From: a virus
Direction: 5' to 3' (one strand)
IMG/VR virus record: IMGVR_UViG_3300042923_000444
Location: 1 to 33,672 of that record
DNA: 33,672 nt
Positions 27,739 through 33,672 of the stretch are shown here, in pieces. The notes beneath the pieces were generated by a model. The model had not been told where the DNA came from and made no database searches. It was given only the letters and a program-made list of their open reading frames with translations. Positions within the stretch are counted from its first letter, which is position 1. Every line of letters begins with the position of its first letter. A program made the translations under genes and the position numbers.

Positions 27739-27842
27739 GGGGCTGACAGGAAAGGCCCGACACCCGAAGACGCCGTAACCACCCGGCGCATTGACATGTC
27801 TTCGGTGGTCGGACACACCGGTTTCGATTACCGGCAGCTCCA
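27739..27842 (+). ncRNA. tmRNA/tRNA-like RNA with alanine-type acceptor stem
   Basis: A 104-nt fold: acceptor GGGGCTG (27739-27745) with CAGCTCC (27835-27841), giving a G3-U70 wobble (the AlaRS identity mark), and A27842 as discriminator. T-arm CCGGT-TTCGATT-ACCGG (27818-27834) with consensus loop. In place of an anticodon arm a long helix: CCGAC/GTCGG (27757-27761 with 27808-27812), 2x2 internal loop, CCGAAGAC/GTCTTCGG (27764-27771 with 27798-27805), and an apical GCCG/CGGC hairpin. The D-region ACAGGAAAGGC holds GG pairs but no D-stem. This is the tRNA-like domain of tmRNA without the tag-coding region. A weak promoter (TTGATT 27683-27688, TATCTC 27705-27710) and a downstream hairpin suggest a real transcript. 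CCA is not encoded. Confidence 0.5.
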
Positions 27843-27852
27843 CTCCTTACTC

Positions 27853-27883
27853 CCCGTTTATCCCTGTAACCGGGATTAGCGGG
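27853..27883 (+). terminator. Hairpin terminator after the tmRNA-like RNA
   Basis: A 12-bp stem with one mismatch (27853-27864 with 27872-27883), loop TGTAACC, followed by pyrimidine-rich ACTCTTACTCTTCCCTTT. It ends 35 bp before the HNH gene. Confidence 0.65.
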
Positions 27884-27917
27884 ACTCTTACTCTTCCCTT
27901 TCGACCCCGAGGTGCAC

Positions 27918-28262
27918 ATGCGCGTGTGCAACATCCCCGGATGCCCCACCCTCCACAACGGCAAGGGTGGACGCTGCCCACAACACGCCCGCCAAGCGGA
28001 CAAGGCGCGCGGCACCAGCAGGGACCGAGGCTACACAACCCCCGGACACCAGGCATTCCGCACGGCGGTACTCACACGAGACCCCATCTGCGTCCTCTGC
28101 CGCCGCGCATTCAGCACAGTAGCGGACCACTACCCACGGTCACGCAAAGAACTCCTCGAGCTCGGACTCAACCCCAACGACCCTGACGCTGGCCGCGGCC
28201 TATGCAAACCCTGTCACGACACAGAGACCGCACACAACCAGCCCGGAGGCTGGCACACCTGA
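27918..28262 (+). CDS. HNH endonuclease of the packaging module
   Basis: 114 residues; ATG 27918 (GAGGTG upstream) preferred over the in-frame GTG two codons earlier. An N-terminal zinc knuckle (VCNIPGCPTLHNGKGGRCPQ, His23) is followed by the HNH motif: ICVLCRRAFSTVADHYPRS (C58, C61, D70-H71), GLCKPCHDTETAHNQ (C96, C99, H100, H106). HNH proteins coded just before the small terminase are known partners of terminase in cos-type packaging. Its position upstream of the candidate cos region fits that job. Confidence 0.9.
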   Translation: MRVCNIPGCPTLHNGKGGRCPQHARQADKARGTSRDRGYTTPGHQAFRTAVLTRDPICVLCRRAFSTVADHYPRSRKELLELGLNPNDPDAGRGLCKPCHDTETAHNQPGGWHT

Positions 28263-28455
28263 ACGGATGTTCGACAGTCCGTCTTGAAGGGGTGGGGGAG
28301 ACCCCATCCAACCCCCCCGGCAAAGTACCGCCGGGGAGGGCGAAAGGGTGTCGGGCAGGTTCAAAGTGTTCTAAACCGCTCCTGTTCGTAGGGGTGTTCG
28401 ACTGTTCCGTGGTCGCGTGATGCGGCCGAGCGTGATGCTTAGGACGTGATGTCAC
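28263..28455. other. cos: Candidate cos / packaging-start region
   Basis: 193 bp without a gene between HNH and small terminase. Features: CCCCGGC (28315-28321) inverted as GCCGGGG (28330-28336) around AAAGTACC; GGGGT...ACCCC near 28291-28304; four TGTTC motifs within 41 bp (28367, 28383, 28395, 28403) plus one at 28268; TGTTCGACAGTCCGT (28268-28282) recurs as TGTTCGACTGTTCCGT (28395-28410). Repeats plus a G/C-clamped palindrome beside TerS resemble a cos with terminase-binding sites. Cleavage position cannot be read from the sequence. Confidence 0.5.
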
Positions 28456-28914
28456 ATGACTTCTGGTGGTGCTCGGGCTCGTAGTGGCCCCCCGGCTGAT
28501 CCGAACGCTTTGCGGCGCGATCGTGCGGGCGATAAGGAGTGGGCGACTCTGCCTGCTGAGGGGTTTCAGGGTGAGATCCCCGAGTTCCCGTTGCCCGACG
28601 CGTTGGCGGCTGAGGTGGCGTTGTGGGCGAAGCTGTGGCGGAAGCCGCAGGGTGTGATGTGGTCGCGTCTGGGCCTTGAGTTTCAGGTGGCGGCGTATGT
28701 GCGTGCGTTCCTTGAGTCGGTTCAGGAGAAGGCGTCTGCTGGTTTGAAGACGGCTGTGCTTCGCATGGAGGCGGAGTTGGGCCTGTCGACGGTTGGTATG
28801 GGTCAGTTGCGGTGGAAGATCGCGGCGGATGAGGTTGCTGAGCGGCGCGGGGAGGCGAATGCGCCTGCTGCCCGGCAGTCAGCTCGGGACCGGTTGAAGG
28901 CCCTCAATGAGTAG
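28456..28914 (+). CDS. terS: Terminase small subunit
   Basis: 152 residues from ATG 28456. An N-terminal Gly/Arg-rich tail (GGARARSGPPADPNALRRDR), a segment LPAEGFQGEIPEFPLPDALA, and helices AAEVALWAKLWRKPQGVMWS, VAAYVRAFLESVQE typical of the actinophage small terminase family. It recognises the packaging site and feeds DNA to the large subunit. It overlaps terL by eight bp. Confidence 0.85.
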   Translation: MTSGGARARSGPPADPNALRRDRAGDKEWATLPAEGFQGEIPEFPLPDALAAEVALWAKLWRKPQGVMWSRLGLEFQVAAYVRAFLESVQEKASAGLKTAVLRMEAELGLSTVGMGQLRWKIAADEVAERRGEANAPAARQSARDRLKALNE

Positions 28915-30541
28915 GCCGATGTTCGTTACGGCGGAGTGGATCGAGGCTCATTGTGTGATTCCTGATCAGGAGTCGCGTGGTGAGCCTTTCCTGTTGGGTG
29001 ATGACCAGTTGCGGTTTGTGCTGTCGCATTACTCGGTGAAGTCTGACGCGCTTCCGGCTGGGGCGATGGTTGCTGGGCGGCGGGTGAAGCCTGCTGATGC
29101 GTTCCTGTTCCGGCGGTCGCAGTTGGTGCGGGCGCAGAAGTGGGGCAAGTCTCCGCTGGTGTCGGCGTTCGTGTGCCTTGAGGGTGTGGGGCCGGCGACG
29201 TTCGCGGGGTTCGCTGAGCCCGGCGACGTGTACGACTGCCGTGACTTCGGGTGCCCTTGCGGGTGGGTGTACGAGTATGAGCCGGGCGAGCCGATGGGTA
29301 AGCCGTGGGTGACTCCGCTGATTCAGATCACCGCGACGACTGAGGATCAGACCGATAACACGTACGACGCGTTGCGGCCGATGATCGAGCTGGGGCCGTT
29401 GTCTGAGGTGATCCCGAAGACGGGTGAGGAGTTCATCAGGCTTCCGAACGGTGGCCGTATTGATGCGGTCACGTCGAAGGGCAACTCGCGTCTGGGTCAG
29501 CGCGTCACGTTCGTTGTTCAGGATGAGACGGGGCTGTGGCTCGAGACGAACGGCGGCTGGAACCTGGCGAAGAAGCAGCGTCAGGGTCTCGCCGGTATGG
29601 GTGGCCGTGCGATCGAGACGACGAACGCGTGGAACCCTGCCGATAACTCGGTGGCGCAGCGGACTTACGAGTCGAAGTCGAAGGACGTCAATAAGGACTT
29701 CGAGCAGCCCCCCGCGGATCTGGACTTCAAGAAAAAGTCGGATCGGGCGAGGATCTTCGCGTTCAACTACCGTGCAGCCCCGTGGGTGTCGCTCTCTGCG
29801 ATTGAGGGCGAAGCGGCGGAGATGTTGGAGACGTCGCCGGCTGATGCTGAGCGGTTCTTCGGTAACCGGATTGTGTCTGGGTCGGGTGCGTGGTTTGAGA
29901 TGCCGAAGTGGGATGCGAAGAGCGCTCCTGTGGAGGTGGCGCCGCGTACTCGGGTGTGTCTCGGGTTCGACGGGTCGGACAACAACGACTTCACCGGTAT
30001 CCGGTTGGAGACGTTGGACCAGTACCAGTTCACTCCGACGTATGGGGACGCGAACCGTCCGACGTTGTGGGAGCCGGGTGACTGGAACGGGCGTATCCCG
30101 AAGTCTGAGGTGAACGCTGCTGTTGACGAGCTCGCGAACCGGTTCGAGATTGTGCGTGCGTACTGCGACGTCATGTTCTGGGAGTCGGAGATCGACACGT
30201 GGGCGTCCCTGTACGGGGAGAAGGTGTTCATCGGGTGGCGCACGAACCGTGTGACGCAGATGCACGCCGCGCTCGAGCGGTTCCGGGGGGATGTGTACAA
30301 CCCGGATTCCCCGTTCCGGCATGACGGTGATCCGGTGACGACCACGCATGTGCGTAATGCGATTGTGCGGTCTCGTGCGTTGAATCCGCTCACGAAGGAG
30401 CGGCAGTACATCCTCGGGAAGCCTGAGGAGCATCAGAAGTTCGACTATGCGATGTCGTCGGTTCTTGCGCATGAAGCGGTCATGGATGCGATCGCGGATG
30501 GTGCCCTGGCTGCGAAGCCGGACAACTTCATTTATTACTGA
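28907..30541 (+). CDS. terL: Terminase large subunit
   Basis: 544 residues. ATPase: Walker A-like RAQKWGKSP (75-83), Walker B VVQDET with Asp206/Glu207, coupling ITATTEDQT (141-149). Nuclease: RNase H-like triad candidates Asp355 (GFDGSD), Asp421 (YCDVMFW) and Asp513 (KFDYA). A CRDFGCPCG zinc-like insert at 111-119. It motors DNA into the prohead and cuts the concatemer. ATG 28907 overlaps terS. Length is normal for the family. Confidence 0.95.
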   Translation: MSRPMFVTAEWIEAHCVIPDQESRGEPFLLGDDQLRFVLSHYSVKSDALPAGAMVAGRRVKPADAFLFRRSQLVRAQKWGKSPLVSAFVCLEGVGPATFAGFAEPGDVYDCRDFGCPCGWVYEYEPGEPMGKPWVTPLIQITATTEDQTDNTYDALRPMIELGPLSEVIPKTGEEFIRLPNGGRIDAVTSKGNSRLGQRVTFVVQDETGLWLETNGGWNLAKKQRQGLAGMGGRAIETTNAWNPADNSVAQRTYESKSKDVNKDFEQPPADLDFKKKSDRARIFAFNYRAAPWVSLSAIEGEAAEMLETSPADAERFFGNRIVSGSGAWFEMPKWDAKSAPVEVAPRTRVCLGFDGSDNNDFTGIRLETLDQYQFTPTYGDANRPTLWEPGDWNGRIPKSEVNAAVDELANRFEIVRAYCDVMFWESEIDTWASLYGEKVFIGWRTNRVTQMHAALERFRGDVYNPDSPFRHDGDPVTTTHVRNAIVRSRALNPLTKERQYILGKPEEHQKFDYAMSSVLAHEAVMDAIADGALAAKPDNFIYY

Positions 30542-30556
30542 GCCTTTGGAGGGCGC

Positions 30557-32014
30557 ATGGACGCGGATGCGGCCCGGAAACTGACTCAGCGGATTTACAC
30601 CCGCCTGAACAACCGTCGCCCGGATATTGAGCGGGCGGAGTCGTATTACGAGGGCGATCAGCCTCTCAACTTTGCGACTGATGAGTGGAAGAAGGCGAAC
30701 GCGTCCCGGTATGCGGACTTCTCCGACAACTGGTGCGGGACGGTTGTGAACGCTGAGGCTGAGCGGTTGAAGCCTATCGGTGTGACGAACATGCCGAAGG
30801 GTGCGGCGTCGAAGCTGTGGGATGCGTTGCAGATGAACGAGTTTGATGCTCAGTTCTCGCAGGGTGCGGTTACGGCTCTGACTGCTAAGCGGTGTTTCGT
30901 GATTGTGTGGGGCGACTCTGATGGGGAGCCGATTGTCACGTTTGAGCATCCGTCGTCGGTTGAGATTGAGTACGACTGGGAGAATCCGCGTTTGCGGACG
31001 GCCGCGTTGAAGACGTGGGTGGATGAGGACGACGAGTACGCGACCCTGTACACGGCGGATGACGTGTGGAAGTGGATTCGTCCGAGGGTGACGCCGGCTA
31101 ACGAGCTCGAGTCGATGTCGGAGCAGCAGCGGGAAGAGTACGCGGCATCGGGCGGGTGGAAGCCGCGTGAGGGTGCGGCTGACGACTCTTGGCCTGTGCC
31201 GAACAAGCTGGGTGTTGTGCCGGTGGTGGAGATCCAGAACCGTCCGACGTTGAAGGGTGACCCGCTGTCGGAGATTCAGGGTGTCATGCCGATGCAGGAT
31301 GCTATCAACCTGCTGTGGGCGTACCTGTTCCTGGCTGCGGATTACGCGTCGATGGATGCGCGGGTGATGCTTGGCACTCAGCCGCCCATGATCCCCATCC
31401 TGGATGCGGACGGTAAGCCGATCGGGCAGCGTCCGGTGGACATGAAGGATCTCCGGGAACGGCGCCTCATCACCATCACTGGGGATAACGCGAAGATCGA
31501 CTCGTGGAAGGCCGCGAGCCTCGACATCTTCACGGACACGATTGAGATTGCGGTGGGGCACATTGCGGCGCAGACCCGCACACCCCCGCACTACCTTGTC
31601 GCGAACAGGGGCATCTCGAACCTGTCCGGTGATGCGCTGAAGTCCGCTGAGATCGGCCTGAACAAGAAGGCTGGGGAGTTCATCACGTTCACTGACCCGC
31701 AACTGCGGGAGGTGCTGCGGCTGGTGGCTCTCGTGAAGGGCGACGCGAAGACGGCGCAGGCTACCCGGCTTGCGAAGATCGTTTGGGAGTCCCCGGAGAT
31801 CCGGTCTGAAGCGCAGTTGGCGGATGCTCTGGTGAAGAAGTCGCAGATGGGTTACCCGTTCGAGTACCTGCTGGAACTTGACGGGCGTTCCCCTGCGGAG
31901 ATTCGGCGGATCATGAAGCTGCGTCAGAAGGAACTCGACGAGGCGTTGGGTGCTGGGGTGCAGGCGGCGGTTCAGGGGGCCTTTGATGACGGCTCTGACG
32001 AGGTTGGCGAGTGA
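30557..32014 (+). CDS. Portal protein (SPP1 Gp6-like)
   Basis: 485 residues; GGAGGG is six bases before ATG 30557. N-terminal YYEGDQPLNFA, YADFSDNWCGTVVNAEAERL and the long helical C-terminal part (GDALKSAEIGLNKKAGEFI, EIRRIMKLRQKELDEALGAG) match the SPP1-type portal family. It forms the dodecameric vertex channel through which DNA is packaged. It directly follows terL and precedes MuF, the standard order. Confidence 0.9.
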   Translation: MDADAARKLTQRIYTRLNNRRPDIERAESYYEGDQPLNFATDEWKKANASRYADFSDNWCGTVVNAEAERLKPIGVTNMPKGAASKLWDALQMNEFDAQFSQGAVTALTAKRCFVIVWGDSDGEPIVTFEHPSSVEIEYDWENPRLRTAALKTWVDEDDEYATLYTADDVWKWIRPRVTPANELESMSEQQREEYAASGGWKPREGAADDSWPVPNKLGVVPVVEIQNRPTLKGDPLSEIQGVMPMQDAINLLWAYLFLAADYASMDARVMLGTQPPMIPILDADGKPIGQRPVDMKDLRERRLITITGDNAKIDSWKAASLDIFTDTIEIAVGHIAAQTRTPPHYLVANRGISNLSGDALKSAEIGLNKKAGEFITFTDPQLREVLRLVALVKGDAKTAQATRLAKIVWESPEIRSEAQLADALVKKSQMGYPFEYLLELDGRSPAEIRRIMKLRQKELDEALGAGVQAAVQGAFDDGSDEVGE

Positions 32015-33026
32015 CAGGCAGGCGCGGCTGGTAGCGACGTCCAATGGGGCGTCGCGGCTCGTTCTGCGGTTGTGGAATCGGACGCGTGGCGGTGACCTTG
32101 ACGCCGGGTGGGATGTGATTGCCCCGCAGGTGGAGCGGGTTGTCACGTTGGCGCAGGTTGCGGCGGCTCGTCAGTCTTCGGCGTATGTGCGGGAGGCTGG
32201 CGGGCTGCTGGGTGCCGATATGGAACCCGCGTCGTTGGTGCCGGAAGCGTTCGGTGGTGCGACGCGTGAGGGGCGGAGTATCGCCCCGGAGTTGTATGCG
32301 GCTGTGACGACCACGAAGACGCTGATTGGGCGTGGTGTGGGCGTTGGTGAGGCGTTCCGTGCTGGTGCGGCGTTCATGTCCGTGATGGCGGGGACGCTGG
32401 TGCGGGATGCTGGGCGGGCCGCTGACGGCACGTTGAGCGTCGGGCGGGGTGCCCGGTATTCGGTGCGTGTGATCCAACCTGGGGCGTGCTCGAGGTGCGC
32501 GATCCTCGCCGGCGTGAAGGGGTACCGGGTCGATTTCGACCGTCACCCTGGGTGTAAGTGCACGTCGATGTGGTTGTTCGATGATGAGGTGCCTGACGGG
32601 TTTCACCGTGACACGGGCGACTATTTCGAGTCGTTGTCGGCGGCGGAGCAGGAGCGGGTGTTCACGAAGGCTGGTGCTGAGGCGATCCGGTTGGGTGCTG
32701 ACCCGGTGAAGGTCGTCAATGCGCGTCGTGGCATGTACACGTATGCGAAGAAGCATCCGGACGGCACGTTCTCCCCTGCACGGTTGCGGCCCATCCAGAT
32801 TGGGACGTCTCGTGACGGTTCCCCGTTGATGGTGTATGCGACGCAGGAGGGTACGACGTCGCGTGGTGTGTGGGGTCGGTCGCAGGTGTTGAACGCGAAC
32901 CGGATCGGTAATGACCGTTACCGGCGCACCTCGACGTTGCGGCTCATGCCCGAGGCGATTATGAGCATGGCGACTTCCCCGGAGCGTGCCCGCGAACTGT
33001 TGCAGCGGTACGGCTACCTCCACTGA
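31986..33026 (+). CDS. MuF-like minor capsid protein
   Basis: 346 residues; ATG 31986 lies within the end of the portal gene (29-bp overlap), a longer frame from 31950 is less likely. Helical N-terminal two-thirds, and a Cys cluster 'PGACSRCAILAGVKGYRVDF'...HPGCKCTSMW (about 162-195) characteristic of the Mu gpF-like head domain in actinophages. Gp7/MuF proteins attach to the portal and can be ejected with the DNA. C-terminal region has no recognisable toxin domain. Confidence 0.8.
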   Translation: MTALTRLASDRQARLVATSNGASRLVLRLWNRTRGGDLDAGWDVIAPQVERVVTLAQVAAARQSSAYVREAGGLLGADMEPASLVPEAFGGATREGRSIAPELYAAVTTTKTLIGRGVGVGEAFRAGAAFMSVMAGTLVRDAGRAADGTLSVGRGARYSVRVIQPGACSRCAILAGVKGYRVDFDRHPGCKCTSMWLFDDEVPDGFHRDTGDYFESLSAAEQERVFTKAGAEAIRLGADPVKVVNARRGMYTYAKKHPDGTFSPARLRPIQIGTSRDGSPLMVYATQEGTTSRGVWGRSQVLNANRIGNDRYRRTSTLRLMPEAIMSMATSPERARELLQRYGYLH

Positions 33027-33068
33027 GTTTCCCGCGTGAAGCGGTGAATCACCCCGTATGGGGTGTCT

Positions 33069-33095
33069 AGGCGACCCGTGACGGGTCGCCTTTTT
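33069..33095 (+). terminator. Intrinsic terminator after MuF gene
   Basis: AGGCGACCCG (33069-33078) pairs with CGGGTCGCCT (33082-33091), TGA loop, then TTTTTCT. The T-run is unusually good for this genome. It lies between the packaging genes and the scaffold gene, so capsid expression may need readthrough or another promoter. Confidence 0.85.
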
Positions 33096-33122
33096 CTATC
33101 CCATCCATAGGAGTGATTCCAA

Positions 33123-33672
33123 TTGAACGAGACCGACGACGTTGAGACGACGGACGCGGAAGAGATCGCAGTCGACGGAACCGACACCGACACCTCTGAA
33201 GAAGAGGCGTCGGAGCAGGAAGACCCGACCGCAGGACTGAAGAAGGCTCTTGCAGCGGAGCGTAAGGCACGCAGAGACGCGGAAAAGAAGGCCCGCGACC
33301 TTGAGGCGGCACGCGCTGACGCGAACAAGGAGCCCGCTGAGCAGGCTCTCGAGCAGGCCCGACGCGAAGCACGCGAGGAAGCCCAGACGGCTTTCAATCA
33401 GCGGCTTGTGCAGGCCGAACTCAAGGCCGCACTGAAGGGCGCGGTGAACAACCCCGCCCTGGCAATGAAGGTGATCGACGTTTCAGAGATTGATGTCGAC
33501 GCCAATGGTGAGGTTGACGCGCAGTCCGTGACGGACGCGATCGAGGCAGCCCTTTCGCAGTACCCGGAGCTGAAGCCGATGGATCAGAAGAAGTTCACCG
33601 GCACCGCAGATCAGGGCGCGAAGGGCAAGGCTTCCCGACCGCACCAGCTTTCCCGTGAAGAACTCGCAGCAC
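33123..33672 (+). CDS. Capsid scaffolding protein, N-terminal part (TTG start, runs off the window)
   Basis: 183 codons to the right edge. The only possible start is TTG 33123: the frame has a TGA at 33114-33116 and AGGAG sits nine bases upstream. Very acidic N-terminus (ETDDVETTDAEEIAVDGTDT), then charged coiled coil (AERKARRDAEKKARDLEAAR, QARREAREEAQTAFNQRLVQ), then LKAALKGAVNNPALAMKVID: the classic actinophage/Gp20-like scaffold layout. It guides capsid assembly and is later removed. The gene continues beyond the window; the major capsid gene should follow. Confidence 0.85.
   Translation, partial: MNETDDVETTDAEEIAVDGTDTDTSEEEASEQEDPTAGLKKALAAERKARRDAEKKARDLEAARADANKEPAEQALEQARREAREEAQTAFNQRLVQAELKAALKGAVNNPALAMKVIDVSEIDVDANGEVDAQSVTDAIEAALSQYPELKPMDQKKFTGTADQGAKGKASRPHQLSREELAA

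Noticed and set aside
27790-27796. TTGACA inside the RNA locus as a late promoter -35
   Set aside because: No acceptable -10 hexamer at 15-19 bp, and the bases take part in the apical region of the predicted RNA fold.
27739-27842. A full-length tmRNA or an ordinary tRNA
   Set aside because: No tag-peptide frame, pseudoknots or anticodon arm, and length 104 nt. Called a tmRNA-like RNA; a relic of an ssrA attachment site remains an alternative.
28904-32146. A 1080-codon open frame on the minus strand
   Set aside because: It lies opposite terL, portal and MuF, which have clear family motifs. It is Arg/His/Leu-rich, the usual artefact of GC-biased third positions on the sense strand.

Overview
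The window is a contiguous piece of a temperate, siphovirus-type phage genome from a high-GC Gram-positive host (Actinobacteria). The evidence for the host is strong GC bias at third codon positions, a WhiB-family regulator, a ReqiPepy6 Gp37-like tail protein, DUF1906 and M15 lysins, leaderless promoters, and an attachment core copied from an actinobacterial-type tRNA-Arg(CCG). A Microbacterium-like host is my guess from protein style and is not demonstrated.

Layout. 1-4502: end of the tape measure and the tail-tip/fibre genes. 4556-4994: an autonomous two-gene cassette with its own promoter and terminator. 5028-7336: lysis (M15 peptidase, PG-binding/DUF1906 hydrolase, membrane protein, holin, a 24-residue peptide). 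7370-8566: a fibre-like gene; 8563-8718: a small convergent zinc protein. 8758-9109: terminators and attP. 9204-11500: integrase module. 11497-12894: immunity region (leftward RHH and HTH genes, rightward Cro-like and Xis-like genes). 12894-27686: densely packed early genes covering recombination (ERF, SSB, RusA), replication, two DNA methyltransferases, HNH and GIY-YIG nucleases, WhiB, a phosphoesterase and many small CxxC proteins, interrupted by a 685-bp structured non-coding block (13779-14463). 27739-27842: a tmRNA-like RNA. 27918-33672: HNH, a cos-like region, small and large terminase, portal, MuF-like protein and the start of the scaffold.

Both the lysis/integrase junction (attP, uninterrupted) and the early/terminase junction (probable cos) are intact. 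The sequence therefore looks like a circularised or circularly permuted phage genome, not an integrated prophage. The missing part would be major capsid, head-tail joining, tail tube and most of the tape measure.

Most adjacent genes overlap by 1-4 bases (ATGA, TGATG, GTGA), implying long translationally coupled operons. The most unusual items are the 104-nt RNA with an alanine-type G3-U70 acceptor stem just before the packaging genes, the structured non-coding block, the moron-like cassettes, iteron-like repeats inside the putative replication gene, and repeated gene-junction sequences.
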